Part shown: in pieces, positions 34,901-45,110 of the stretch
How the letters are laid out: the number at the start of each line of letters is the position of its first letter
How positions within the stretch are numbered: the first letter of the stretch is position 1
Source: Pyricularia pennisetigena
Taxonomy: Eukaryota > Ascomycota > Sordariomycetes > Magnaporthales > Pyriculariaceae
Length of the DNA: 64,000 nucleotides
Direction of reading: 5' to 3'
Assembly (NCBI RefSeq): GCF_004337985.1
Contig: NW_021940920.1
Span: 914,549-978,548 of the forward strand
Notes under the pieces: generated by a model
Databases searched by the model: none
What the model saw: only the letters and a program-made list of their open reading frames with translations
Told to the model about the DNA's origin: nothing
Translations under genes and position numbers: made by a program

Positions 34901-37252
34901 TCTCATGGCAGGTATGGCAAAGACGCAGACCGATGGGGCTTCAACACTACCTCGACCATCCGAGTAACGGGCCGACACATGATCAACATCTGGCGTGCAA
35001 TGCGAGGAGAGCTCAATCTACTCCAGTACACGATGGAGAATGTTGTCTGGCATCTGCTACATCGCCGGATACCGCACTTCTCGTGGCAGACGCTCACAAG
35101 CTGGTATAGTAGTGGACGCCACGGCGATCTCGACAAACTACTACGTTACTACCAAACAAGGACAAGACTTGATATTGAGATTCTCGAAGAGAATGAGCTG
35201 ATCTCGCGCACGAGTGAACAGGCAAGATTGCTTGGCGTCGATTTCTTTTCAGTATTCTCCCGTGGATCACAGTTCAAAGTTGAGTCTATTATGTTTCGGA
35301 TCGCAAAGCCTGAAAATTTCATGCTCGTATCACCGAGTCGAAAGCAGGTCGGTGGGCAGAACGCATTGGAGTGTCTACCGCTGGTGATGGAGCCACAAAG
35401 TGCATTTTATAACAGCCCAGTGCTGGTGTTAGACTTCCAAAGTCTGTATCCCAGCGTCATGATTGCTTACAACTACTGCTACTCGACGTTTCTGGGCCGG
35501 ATCGTGGATTGGCGTGGAACCAACAAGATGGGATTTGCCGAGTACCGAAGGCGAAAAAGACTGCTCGAGTTGTTGCAAGATCACGTCAATATTGCACCCA
35601 ACGGCGTCATGTATACGAAGCCTGAGATCAGGAAGTCACTGCTTGCCAAGATGTTGACAGAGATTCTGGAGACAAGGGTCATGGTCAAGAGTGGCATGAA
35701 ACAAGACAAGGACGACAAGACCCTCCAGCAGTTGCTGAACAACAGGCAGCTGGCTCTCAAGCTTTTGGCAAACGTCACATATGGCTACACGTCTGCCTCA
35801 TTTTCCGGCAGGCTTCCGTGTTCGGAGATTGCCGATAGCATTGTACAAACTGGTCGTGAAACTCTGGAGCGAGCCATTGCCTTTATTCACTCTGTCCCAA
35901 GATGGGGGGCTGAAGTTGTGTATGGGGACACGGACAGTCTTTTTATCCACCTCAAGGGTCGCACAAAAGAGCAGGCCTTTGAGATTGGAAACGAAATGGC
36001 AAAGGCAATTACCGACATGAACCCGCGACCCATGAAACTCAAGTTTGAAAAGGTCTACTTGCCATGCGTTTTGTTGGCCAAAAAGCGTTATGTTGGTTAC
36101 AAGTACGAGCATGTCGACCAAAAGGTGCCCGATTTCGATGCCAAGGGCATAGAGACAGTCCGTCGCGACGGGACGCCAGCGGAGCAAAAGATCGAAGAAA
36201 AGGCCCTGCGGCTGCTGTTTGAGACGGCGGACCTGAGTCAAATCAAGGAGTACTTTCAACGGCAATGCAACAAAATCATGCGTGGCCAAGTGTCGATCCA
36301 AGACTTTTGCTTCGCCAAGGAGGTCAAGTTGGGCACATATAGCGACCGTAACGGGGTAGGTCCCGCACCGCCTGGCGCGCTCATCAGCACAAAGAAGATG
36401 CTGGCCGACCCGCGAGCTGAACCACAATACGGTGAGCGTGTTCCCTACGTGGTCGTCACTGGCGCCCCTGGCGCGAGGCTTGCAGACAGGTGCGTGCCGC
36501 CCGAAGACATGCTATCGCCTGGCGGTGCGCACCTAAGACTAGACGCCGACTACTACATATCCAAAAACATCATTCCACCCCTGGAGCGCATCTTCAACTT
36601 GGTTGGAGCACACATCAGGGGCTGGTACGATGAACTGCCCAAGGTGCAGCAGGTCAGGCGCGTGGTGGTCGATTCTGGGAACGGCAATAACAGCTGGTTC
36701 GGGGGCATCATGGGGAACAATGGCGCACCAAAGGCTAGAAAGGTCACACTAGAGAGCTATCTACAGGTGATGAATTGCGCAGTATGCAATGTGCGCATCC
36801 GGCCCACGGCCCAGAAAAAGAAAGCGCCCGCGCCCCGACAGCAACTACCGCCAGTGCAATACCACCCACTGTTTGGGTTCGGCCGCTTTGGCCCGCGACC
36901 TCCACCTCAACCGGCACCAACCAAGAACAAGAAGAAGAACCCTGCAAACGACGTTGTGGTATGTGGACGGTGCACACGCCACGCCCAGGAATCGCTCCTT
37001 GAGCTCCACGGCAGGCTTGCACGCGAGCGCAAGAAATTTTCCGAGGTGGCAGACGTGTGTCGGAGCTGTGCCGGGTTGGCCCCCGGCGACGTCACCAGTG
37101 TGCACGACTGCGATAGCAAGGACTGCCCTGTCTTTTACACGCGGGTCAAGCAGGCTACGAAGCTTCGGACGGAAATGAGCATTGTCGAGCCGGTTATCAA
37201 ACAGCTGGAGGCGAGGGTTGCCAAGATGAGGAAGAAGGCTCTGGAGTGGTAG
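31904..37252 (+). CDS. REV3: DNA polymerase zeta catalytic subunit Rev3
   Basis: B-family translesion DNA polymerase that extends past lesions, giving most damage-induced mutation. Uninterrupted 1782-residue ORF. The N-terminus (MDVFKVRLNCIDHYQ) and HGAFPYLFVEY are typical of Rev3. Polymerase motif A is DFQSLYPSVM (residue 1177 on), motif B is KLLANVTYGYTSASFSGR, and motif C is YGDTDS (1340-1345), with KKRYVGYKYE after it. Two C-terminal metal sites follow: CysA (C1625, C1628, C1687, C1690) and CysB (C1719, C1722, C1736, C1741), the latter the presumed Fe-S site binding accessory subunits. The 58 residues between the two CysA pairs are far more than usual and are Pro/Lys-rich. The long middle is disordered, as in other Rev3 proteins. 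Divergent from SLU7. Confidence 0.97.
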   Translation: MDVFKVRLNCIDHYQATPTQYDPCLRNDVRHSQLFKEPKVPVIRVFGSTQTGQKVCAHIHGAFPYLFVEYNGKLDQEEVGTFSYRLHLSIDHALAVSYRQDAYARDTPKYVARITLVKGVPFYGFHVGYKYYLKIYMLNPVVMTRLADLLHQGVIMKRKFQPYEAHLQYILQFMTDYNLYGCGYIEASSVKFRAPVPQVDDDDMNSFMTHHIWHNQSISQKQITDHHSLPRASHCPIEVDICVQDILNRKDVKERRLHHDFVERLNPLPADMKLVASMAGLWRDETKRRKRQLGMSDPKSSPFPAEVLVSMSHDRRDSQPAGWLHEEEFRAEIAKLITAERANDDTDITFDSFVPTPPALDSAIKTVLESVEDLYPQHLKASLGEMSTTSIDFDPASSIEVDERGARRLGRPESVDEDPCPDDSDEERLRDAQRLEKAKKQRSLQDYPSTASINGLVGLDISGLITGKRPEIPITQELIDAAVEEDLLSEIPASSQPSTLREGLKRSVHPTDEEHASKRPRIRPARINNLRFVPPKDGLRPSYERRVADMAKAESQLPLSSQRQTADDAAPFRTPVPRKTSMMHSSAPKSVNRKLSFAVVKDPNDPETKLRLSQNSNSQDSDTSETPKHLSFDSSFASLEEASPHKKENHEFYQVGYLPNPFTPSNKSQEHDFLDDGAFVQTYMVPVCQVLPPTAEEVCATMADYGIPDVVYQDAYYSKEKDVPLRPREFAGRQFRLRGNTLPYLPEFTADRPSQNAWGAPEEQIPDKSKLQLEEEIRRNKCTIKTWEIAQPPPTFEEVSDWWEEKELKKKESGARPKSHQISPKSTQVARRHLSQIEGATPKNKHGFKYSPKQKTTSVQHEVAYMSTMSIEIHVNTRGKLVPDPEKDEVKCIFWCFRSDDQSTEANSQAPDGIESGVVVLSEEGTLAERIKHQIKGELLEETSELDLMVRMVEIVRTHDPDILTGYEVHGGSWGYLIERARYMYDYNLCDEFSRMKSQSHGRYGKDADRWGFNTTSTIRVTGRHMINIWRAMRGELNLLQYTMENVVWHLLHRRIPHFSWQTLTSWYSSGRHGDLDKLLRYYQTRTRLDIEILEENELISRTSEQARLLGVDFFSVFSRGSQFKVESIMFRIAKPENFMLVSPSRKQVGGQNALECLPLVMEPQSAFYNSPVLVLDFQSLYPSVMIAYNYCYSTFLGRIVDWRGTNKMGFAEYRRRKRLLELLQDHVNIAPNGVMYTKPEIRKSLLAKMLTEILETRVMVKSGMKQDKDDKTLQQLLNNRQLALKLLANVTYGYTSASFSGRLPCSEIADSIVQTGRETLERAIAFIHSVPRWGAEVVYGDTDSLFIHLKGRTKEQAFEIGNEMAKAITDMNPRPMKLKFEKVYLPCVLLAKKRYVGYKYEHVDQKVPDFDAKGIETVRRDGTPAEQKIEEKALRLLFETADLSQIKEYFQRQCNKIMRGQVSIQDFCFAKEVKLGTYSDRNGVGPAPPGALISTKKMLADPRAEPQYGERVPYVVVTGAPGARLADRCVPPEDMLSPGGAHLRLDADYYISKNIIPPLERIFNLVGAHIRGWYDELPKVQQVRRVVVDSGNGNNSWFGGIMGNNGAPKARKVTLESYLQVMNCAVCNVRIRPTAQKKKAPAPRQQLPPVQYHPLFGFGRFGPRPPPQPAPTKNKKKNPANDVVVCGRCTRHAQESLLELHGRLARERKKFSEVADVCRSCAGLAPGDVTSVHDCDSKDCPVFYTRVKQATKLRTEMSIVEPVIKQLEARVAKMRKKALEW

Positions 37253-37508
37253 CTTCTTTCTGTTTCGTTGATGTTTTTTTCTTTTCTTTTTTCTTTGTTT
37301 TCCTTTGTTTGCATGATGCATAGCGTTAATGGAGTAATTTTATCCTGGTAGTTGTTCCTTAGCATCAAGGTCTCATACAAGATGTAAGGATGGGCATTTG
37401 TCCAATTATTATTTTATCCGGCATATTACATTAAGTACGTTCTATCTGGTTTTTCATTCGTCTTCAATCCCATATACATTCCGGCGTCGTTCGAGATGAA
37501 GAAATTAT

Positions 37509-39179
37509 TTACAAGATAGACTGAACAACCGGGTACTCCGGGAACTTGGGGTTGTAAACGGCCTGACACCTGGCATTGAACTCGCCAGTCTTGCCAGGGA
37601 TCCTGGAAAGCTCGTCGCCAGGCACGCCCAGCTTGACCAACGGTCCCGACTTGGGCTTCAGCCTGTCCCAACCGGGGCCGGCAGCAGGGTTCTTGATCCA
37701 GGCGACGAACATGTCGTGGATGGAGTCGGCCAGGGCCTGCTGGGCCGGGGTGACGCCCGAAAGGTTGGCAAAGCACTCATTACCGCCGTGGAAGAAGGGC
37801 ACCTCGGTGCCGTGGGTGGGCGCGGTGCCGGGCACGCCGACGACGTTGTCGTACTTGCCAAAGAAGCGGTAGGCCCAGGTAGGCTGTACCTCGGACCTCA
37901 GATCGACGTAGTAGTCGACGGGGCAGTTGAAGCGGGCGTCGCCGTACAGGGCGCCGCTGCGCAGCGACTCGGACGCGTAGTCGGCGGCCGGGTAGGCGGC
38001 CTCGAGCACGGCCGGGTCCAGGTGCGCCACGTCGGCGTCGAAGGAGCGGATCCACTTGGTAAAGTTGCCGTTGTCGGCGCCGTAGACGAGCGAGAAGACG
38101 GTGCCCTCGCCGTCGGACAGGCCCGTCAGCAGCGGCACGTGCGACGCGTACTTGCCGGCCGCGAAGCGGGCCGCGTAGTCCCCGTGCCGCGTCTTGTCGT
38201 CGATGACGGGCGTGAAGACGGTGTTGAGGGAGCCGTTGAACTGCGCCGTCATGAACGCCTCGGCGTCCACCTTGCGCAGGCACTCGATCTGGCCCCCGGT
38301 CGCCGCGCTGGGGCAGCCCAGCTCCGCGGCCATCTTGTCCAGGGCCTGGTCGGCGGGCGCAAAGGCAGGGCCCGACATGCTGTTGGCTGACATTTCGGCG
38401 GCGCCCTTCAGGAAGGTGTCGGGGTGGTTCCACAGGTAGTGGTCCACCTGCACGGAGCCGGACGAGTGGCCGGCAAAGACGATGTGATCGGGGTCGCCGC
38501 CGAAAGCTGTTGTTGGTTAGCTCATGGACTGTTGTTTTTGTTTTGACATTGTGTCTTCTTTCAGCTTACCCTCAATGTTTTCCCGAACCCACTCGAGCGC
38601 CTTGTCGACGTCCAGAATGCTAAAGTTCTGCGACTCATCAGGGTTCGCAGCCTTGAGCTCGGACGAGTGCGGCGAGGCAAAGATGCTCTCACGCGTGTTG
38701 AAGTTGACATAGACGACGCCCTTGTTGGCAAAGTTGGTGCCCTGGATGCCCGGGTTGCTGCTGGAGCCCGTGACCATGGCGCCGCCGTACATGTACACCA
38801 GGACGGGGAGTTTCTCGCCCGACTTGGGCGTCCAGATGTTGAGGTTCAGGCAGTCCTCATCCTGGCGAGACCACGAGGCGCTACCCTGCGACGGGGCCTG
38901 GGGACAGGTCGGCCCGTAGGCGACGGCGGCGAACGGCTCCTTGGACGGGACGACGGGCTGCGGAGCGCGCCACCTGTTCTCGCCGCCGGTGGTGGCGGCG
39001 AAGGGGATGCCGAGGAAGACCGAGTTTCCGTGCGCGTCCCGGGTGCCGGTGATGGTGCCCTGGGCCGTGACAGCGCGCGGGACGCCGCGCGGCTGGCAGG
39101 GGCTCGCGACGGTGGCGAAGTTGGACGAGCACGCGGACAGGATGCCTGCAGCGGCCACAAGGTTGGCAACGATACCCAT
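37509..39179 (-). CDS. Secreted carboxylesterase / type-B lipase
   Basis: Alpha/beta-hydrolase of the carboxylesterase type-B family; probable role is extracellular ester hydrolysis. Two exons: 39179-38570 and 38506-37509, giving 535 residues. The N-terminus (MGIVANLVAAAGILSAC) looks like a signal peptide. Family landmarks are FLGIPFAATTGGENRWRAPQ and EDCLNLNIWTP. The nucleophile elbow is AGHSSGS, where most members have GESAGS. A likely acid residue is in SDGEGTVFS, and the His in PTHGTEVPFF. The oxyanion-hole segment reads VYMYGGAMVTGSS instead of the usual HGGG form. The triad is therefore present but its surroundings are atypical. The stop is 257 bp from the convergent REV3 stop. Confidence 0.9.
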
Positions 39180-40468
39180 CTTGATCGGCAGCGAAGGACG
39201 GACAGAAGGAAGGATTTCTGGGCAACGCGCCTAGGAGGGGACGGGGGGTGGACTGGGGGGGAAGATGGGAGGAAACGACCGGTGTGATGGACCAGAGTTT
39301 CACACAGGAAAGGACATAGCGGCCTTTGGGATTTTATTACATCTTTTTTTTTTTTCCCCACTCGTCACTATACGAATAAGGGCAAGGCTGAACCCCCTAT
39401 TTTTTTTATTCCCGCTTCCTCGGCAATGTCCCCCAGTTTTCTTTATATTAAATGTCCCGGACATGGTGCAATTTCACCAATCCGCTGCTGTTGTGGAGTT
39501 TCTGATGGCAGCATCTCCACCAGGACCGCGACATTCGAAGGGTTCATTTGTTGTGTTGGCCAATCCTATAACTCGGTACAATTGCGGGGGGAGAACGTTT
39601 CCGCGTCTCCTGAACGGAGTAAAAAAAAAGAGGGACTCAATGCCATAAATTTCATGGCCAATACCACCTTCACCTTGGATAAGTGGGTAGTCAAAAAGGT
39701 GAGGAGGGAAGCGTTTTTGAGGCTCGTCATCTCGAAAAAAAAGGTGACATGGTGGAGATGGGAGGGAGGAAAGTCGTTCGACAAAGCTTGGCAGCATTCG
39801 AACTATTTATTGCGACTAGAACAGTTCTAGCGAGCTGCTACAGCAGGAACGGCATTCAGCCCCGGATGCGTACATGGCCGGTGGGCTTTATATGGGTCGA
39901 AGGCCGGTTGCGTGGGCATTTTTACTATGTACTGTGGTACTCCGGGAACCAAGTTGGATCCCAACTTGAAGCCAAGGCTTGACCTTATGCCCTTCCGTAT
40001 CAAGTCCTGACAATCTCGGCGCCGACCTTATTTGATTATAAGATGCCCGCTTCTCCCCAGTGGCCTTCTAGACCGGTCCAGATTGATTTTGCGTCCTTTT
40101 GCAAGTTTGGTGGTTGCGGGTTTTTTGTTCCTGCTTCCAAGTTGTGTCTATATGCCTACATTTACAAGATGTTTATTTGCAAAACGTCCATATAAGCTAC
40201 GATCGTGCTAAGCAGCAAGTACCGGCAGACGGGAAGGTAAAAAAGAAGAAAAAAGAGGGTGTGTGCTTACTAAAATAGGTCTAAACCTCTCTTGGTTGTC
40301 TAAGTTCCCGTCGTCGGCACTGCCGTAAATGCCCCATTGGCTGAAGAATCACTTCGTCCAATGTATGTCTCTTCATGGTTCGGAGGGACTTTTGTACCAC
40401 CAAGGTGATGAAATGGTTGCAAGGATGCAAGGAACCAAGCCTCACTAGTTCATTCATGCTACGCGAGN
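39180..40468. other. Intergenic between carboxylesterase and assembly gap
   Basis: About 1.3 kb with short unsupported ORFs, T- and A-rich tracts and no recognisable gene. Confidence 0.45.
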
Positions 40469-41097
40469 NNNNNNNNNNNNNNNNNNNNNNNNNNNNNNNN
40501 NNNNNNNNNNNNNNNNNNNNNNNNNNNNNNNNNNNNNNNNNNNNNNNNNNNNNNNNNNNNNNNNNNNNNNNNNNNNNNNNNNNNNNNNNNNNNNNNNNNN
40601 NNNNNNNNNNNNNNNNNNNNNNNNNNNNNNNNNNNNNNNNNNNNNNNNNNNNNNNNNNNNNNNNNNNNNNNNNNNNNNNNNNNNNNNNNNNNNNNNNNNN
40701 NNNNNNNNNNNNNNNNNNNNNNNNNNNNNNNNNNNNNNNNNNNNNNNNNNNNNNNNNNNNNNNNNNNNNNNNNNNNNNNNNNNNNNNNNNNNNNNNNNNN
40801 NNNNNNNNNNNNNNNNNNNNNNNNNNNNNNNNNNNNNNNNNNNNNNNNNNNNNNNNNNNNNNNNNNNNNNNNNNNNNNNNNNNNNNNNNNNNNNNNNNNN
40901 NNNNNNNNNNNNNNNNNNNNNNNNNNNNNNNNNNNNNNNNNNNNNNNNNNNNNNNNNNNNNNNNNNNNNNNNNNNNNNNNNNNNNNNNNNNNNNNNNNNN
41001 NNNNNNNNNNNNNNNNNNNNNNNNNNNNNNNNNNNNNNNNNNNNNNNNNNNNNNNNNNNNNNNNNNNNNNNNNNNNNNNNNNNNNNNNNNNNNNNNN
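40469..41097. other. Assembly gap (629 N)
   Basis: Run of 629 unknown bases. It very likely hides the first exon or exons of the receptor gene that begins at 41222. Confidence 0.99.
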
Positions 41098-41221
41098 GTA
41101 CCGTCCCCTCGGGCATCCCAAAAGCAAAAGAAAAAAAAAAAGTTTCGCATATGGGGCTATCTGCATTGCAACGTTGTCCTGACTCTTTTTTTTCCTTCAT
41201 TTGTCTTTCTGAACACCATAG

Positions 41222-42692
41222 ATTGCTTGGCACATATGCACATACACGGCGGTTTGCTTCGTGGTGGCGCGCATCTCGATCCGGCTCCAGCGGGTCAAGA
41301 ACCTCCGGGCCGACGATGGCTTCATCGTCCTGGCGGTGCTGTGCCTGATCGGGGACCTGGTGATCCAGCACTACATGTGGACCCAGGGGCTCGCGGACCC
41401 TGCCAGCTCGAGCTTTGAGAACTTTACAAACATCATGAAGATGATCGTGCCCGGGTCGACGCTCTACATCACCTCGCTCTGGTCCATCAAGGCCGCGCTG
41501 GTGCTGCTGTACAAGCGCATCGCGGGGCCCAAGTCGAGCATGCAGATGGTCTGCAACGTTGCGCTCGGTGTGCTGACGGCCACCTGGCTGCTCATTTTCT
41601 TCCACATCATGTTTCAGTGCTGGCCGCACGATAAGAGGTGGTCGCAGAACCCAAATTGTACGTTTTGTTTTTGATCTTTGCGAGCTTGGGATTGACCCAT
41701 AACCTGGGTGATGGTAGACTGACAATCGGCAACTGCTGCAGATAAATGTGATCCTCATAACTCGGAGATCAACTACTGGATAACAGTGATAAGTAAGTTT
41801 TTTTTTTTTTTTTTTTTTTTTTTTTCTGTCTCTTCCTATCTTGAAGAGAGAATAGTTAGAATACTAGACTAACACCAAAATGTTTAGTAAACATCACCAC
41901 AGACGTAGCCAGTAAGCAACCCTCCGCTCTTGATATTGTGCAACTTTATCTGGTCAACTAACACAAAACAGTCATCAGTCTGCCCATTTCAATCGTGGCC
42001 GGCCTGCAGATGAAGTTGCGGAAAAAGATTGGCGTGGGGGCTATATTCATGTTGGGAATTTTTGTTATTATCGGCAGCAGTAAGTCTTCATCTTCCGACG
42101 CCCTGGGGACTAACAGAGGTGGTAGGTCTGGGACTTTCTCATTAACCACGATTTGTTTTCTAGTCATTCGTGCTTACTTTTCCAAACGAGACGAAACCAT
42201 GCTTACATGTACCGTGTCGATGATCGAAACCATGATCGCCATTATTGCCGCCTGTCTACCTCGTAAGTTTTTGCAGTACCTGACTCGATTCTTCCCAATA
42301 TAGAATGTTGTCTGATTTCGTCACTAACAAAACCACTTTTACCTTGTTTTTTTTTTTTTTTTTTTTTCCCCTCTTCAGCCCTGCTCAGCATAATCTCCCA
42401 AAAGATGACCACAAAAAAGACGGGCTACAACCCGGAACAACACCCGAGCCACGAGCTCTCGTCGCGCATGGCGACCCACACGCAGCGCTCCGCCTACTCG
42501 ACCACGCGCATCGAGGCCACCACGCCCAAGTATCCTCATCAGCAGAGGAACGGCCAACTCAGGGGTGGAGAGTCCGAGGACGATTTGGTCGGTGGCGTCG
42601 GGGCCCCGCATACAAGTTGGCTGTCGACCAAGCCCGAGCCTGGTGGAATTCACGTCACCAAGACTGTCGAGACGTGGCGGGATGCTCCTTGA
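41222..42692 (+). CDS. Pth11-like rhodopsin-domain integral membrane protein (5' end missing)
   Basis: Seven-helix fungal membrane protein of the Pth11-related / rhodopsin-domain group, often proposed as surface receptors. Six exons are visible: 41222-41657, 41742-41792, 41888-41911, 41972-42079, 42164-42262 and 42379-42692, giving 343 residues. The first visible exon starts after an acceptor (CACCATAG) and reads straight into a TM helix ending AVCFVVARISIRL, then KNLRADDGFIVLAVLCL, matching the GWDD-type loop of the family. Later parts are NITTDVAIISLPISIVAG and IIAACLPPLLSIIS, then a polar cytosolic tail. The start codon and first helix must lie in or before the gap. Introns hold T tracts of 28 (41798-41825) and 21 bases (42347-42367). 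Exon 3 is 24 bp. Function not determinable. Confidence 0.82.
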
Positions 42693-42792
42693 TCACCCGA
42701 GTCATTCAAACTTAATCTTGGGAGCTAATGGCCATTTTCGGCACCAACCCAATATCCAAATATAGACACATAAAAAAGAAAAACGTTAATTT

Positions 42793-42853
42793 ACCTGCTT
42801 GCCTGCCTACTTACCTGCCTGTCTGCCTCGTTGCCTCGTGACTTACCTACCTT
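42793..42853. repeat. Degenerate (CCTGCCTA)n-type simple repeat
   Basis: Irregular tandem units of the kind TTACCTGC, TTGCCTGC, CTACTTAC, CTGCCTGT. A similar short tract is found at 44020-44050. No coding role. Confidence 0.6.
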
Positions 42854-42884
42854 TCAACGTCTTTACGAGCTCGGAACTAAACAC

Positions 42885-42929
42885 ATATATTTCCAGCAAG
42901 CATCAACGGTCTAGCCGGCTAAGCCTCTA
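42885..42929 (+). repeat. Left arm of a 45-bp inverted repeat
   Basis: Matches the reverse complement of 45994-46038 at about 42 of 45 positions. The core is TCAACGGTCTAGCCGGCTAA, with the palindrome AGCCGGCT inside. Possible terminal inverted repeat or two copies of a dispersed element. Confidence 0.75.
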
Positions 42930-44270
42930 CTAATTCCCTTAAGTTATGCAGAAAGTGAGCTGTTACATAAGCGAATCCCGCTTTTACAAATGACCTTGGA
43001 ATCTTGGTTCTGGACAACGAAACAGTAGAACCTTTCACAATAACTTGGCACGCATGCCAATTGTGGCAATTGCCGGTGTGTTTGAATCTGCCGACGAGAC
43101 GAAGCTCTATCGGACCTTCCTTGTTGGTAAAGACCTCAAAACGCAATTGGCCAATTCGCGCACAAAGCACTTTCTTGAGGCTGGTTCAATACAGAATAGC
43201 CTGCGCGCTTTCCTTCGTTAGGCTTCGTACCCTAACAGCTAAAATAACAAAACCACAAAAAAGCAACCAAAAAAGCGATGCATTTGTCTTTGCTTGCTTT
43301 GTTCCCATTTCATGGTGCTCTTGTCTCTCTGGGTAGTCAAATGTCAGTCTCATCTAAAGACCGTGTGGGGAAAATAATGACAAAATGTAACCAGTAAAAA
43401 AAAGAGCAAGACAAAACTAAAGTACTTACAACCTTGGCCCTCTAGGCCGGGAAGCCGTATGGCTCGTCGGCCCAAATTACTTGACGGCTTGGCATCTGTA
43501 GACAAAAGAGAACTGCTAGCACATGGCACACACACTCCCAACGGGAGTCGAGGGGAGGGGCTGATGAATTACTTTATGGATGGGATATTGAGCGGCCCAG
43601 CACAGTTCCTGATGGTATTTCTTTTCTGTTCTACGTCGACTGGTGTCAGCAAATTTGGCTTGTCTTGCAAACAGACCATGGAGCTGTGATTGGGATCACA
43701 CTTTACGATACTTCTGGTTCCGTTTTCAGCATGCTTCCACAGTACCCAGACGGCCTTTTGGGCAAGTAAGTGACTTACGGCAGAGCGAAGCTATAAATTT
43801 AGCGAGGTATCTGAATTCTTAAGCCTCAATCTGAAGGCATTAGCTGCAGTTCAGTAAACGGGGATACCAAGGTAGAAAGTGCGTACGAGTTGTGGGCCAA
43901 AAGTAAATTGTAATTGATGTGGTGTTCGGGTTTAAGATCTGATTCTGATCTGGCGAGCTGAAAGGTGCATCTACAACTCTCATGACCTGCCAAACGCAGT
44001 TGCATCATAGCGCCTATCTGCCTACCTGCCTACCTTGCCTGATGTACCGTAGGCAAGTATGTACCTACGTACGACAAATGACTTCCGAACGACACCACAT
44101 GCACTTCCTGAGGCAAGAACTGGCTAGCCATACTAACTTTCCCGCTACACAATACCTACCTACAAAAAAAATGCCACATGTAGTGGCGACCCAAACAGAT
44201 CACAAGCAAATAGCGCACATACTTCGTCCATTGAACTATCAATGTAAATGGCACATGTCTAGCTGAAATT

Positions 44271-44276
44271 TATAAG
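44271..44276 (+). promoter_or_regulatory. TATA-like element before small secreted protein 1
   Basis: TATAAG at 44271-44276, about 140 bp ahead of the start codon at 44415. Predicted from position only. Confidence 0.35.
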
Positions 44277-44414
44277 GAACCCCCAAGCACAAAAGACGTT
44301 CTTCCCCCGTAGAATCTGTTCTTCAGTTTCTAGCCAAGTTAATCCCACCCACTCACTCGTTCAACAGCTCCGCCAACCTTATCTTCGAAATCAAACTGCT
44401 TTAGTCACTTCAAA

Positions 44415-44783
44415 ATGAGAGTTGCAATCTTTCTCCATGTCATCTTGCTCTGGGCAGCCACGACAACAATCCTTGCGCAACCGATCAAGGGAGACAACGG
44501 GAACAGCACTGCAGGTGCGCTGAAGTTGGACAGCGAAGTTGACGGCTGGACCCGCGAAAAGAAGCCGACGGGCACCGAGGAGCGGCCACATAAATGCCCA
44601 TACGACCCTTGCGATACAGCATGCGAGGTTTGGGCGGTATTGATCTCCTTCGGGCTCAGCTGTTGTAAGTTATCATGGTGATTTGAAAATGGTATTTACT
44701 TGACTAGGTCCTAATTCCAGCCTCCTCTCAATATAGTGGGCTGCCAGTCGGTCCATAAACACTGCTACTACTGGGACAACTAA
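44415..44783 (+). CDS. Small secreted cysteine-rich protein (effector-like)
   Basis: Predicted extracellular protein of 98 residues from two exons, 44415-44664 and 44737-44783. The N-terminus MRVAIFLHVILLWAATT is a clear signal peptide, with likely cleavage after ILA before QPIKG. The mature part has six cysteines, all in the C-terminal half (CPYDPCDTAC, then LSCLGC, then HKHCYYWDN at the end). The second exon supplies two of them and the stop. No known family is recognised. Size, secretion signal and even cysteine number fit fungal effector candidates, and it lies between the two arms of an inverted-repeat pair. Without splicing the ORF would end in SCCKLSW. Confidence 0.7.
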
Positions 44784-45102
44784 GCTGAGGCTTCAAAGGT
44801 ATCTGTGGAAGCTTTGATGGGAACTGGGGATTGAGAATCTGGGTGATTGCTGCAGATGAAGTGTTTGGACTGTGGGAATAAATCGGCACTGCGATATATT
44901 GTACATGAGCTGGCAAAGATGAAAGGCAGTGCCGTTGCGAGACATGCATGTATCCTGCCTTCTTGGTCTATGTAACCACTCTTTCCTGACAGTTTCTCTG
45001 AGCCTGGAGGAGGAACGAAGTGATGAAGATTAGGTTCTGAAAGGAAGTCCGCTCCCGTTCGGAATAAAGTGATTTCGCAGAGACACATTCAAAAAAATCA
45101 TC

Positions 45103-45110
45103 TATATAAA
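45103..45110 (+). promoter_or_regulatory. Strong TATA box
   Basis: TATATAAA within CTATATAAAGC, a good consensus core promoter. It precedes several intron-like segments (for example GTACGT at 45181 and GTAAGT at 45274) and the short ORF ending at 45906. Confidence 0.4.

Larger units (their letters stand above)
42693..44270. other. Intergenic, repeat-bearing
   Basis: Nearly 1.6 kb without a supportable gene. It contains tandem CCTGCCTA-type tracts near 42793-42850 and 44020-44050 and the left arm of an inverted-repeat pair (42885-42929). Confidence 0.5.

Noticed and set aside
37716..38433. Long ORFs on both strands within the carboxylesterase
   Set aside because: They are shadows of a GC-rich coding exon in other frames (Arg/Ala/Gly-rich translations).
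42793..42853. CRISPR-like array from the CCTGCC repeats
   Set aside because: Units are short, irregular and have no spacers; this is a simple-sequence tract in a eukaryotic genome.
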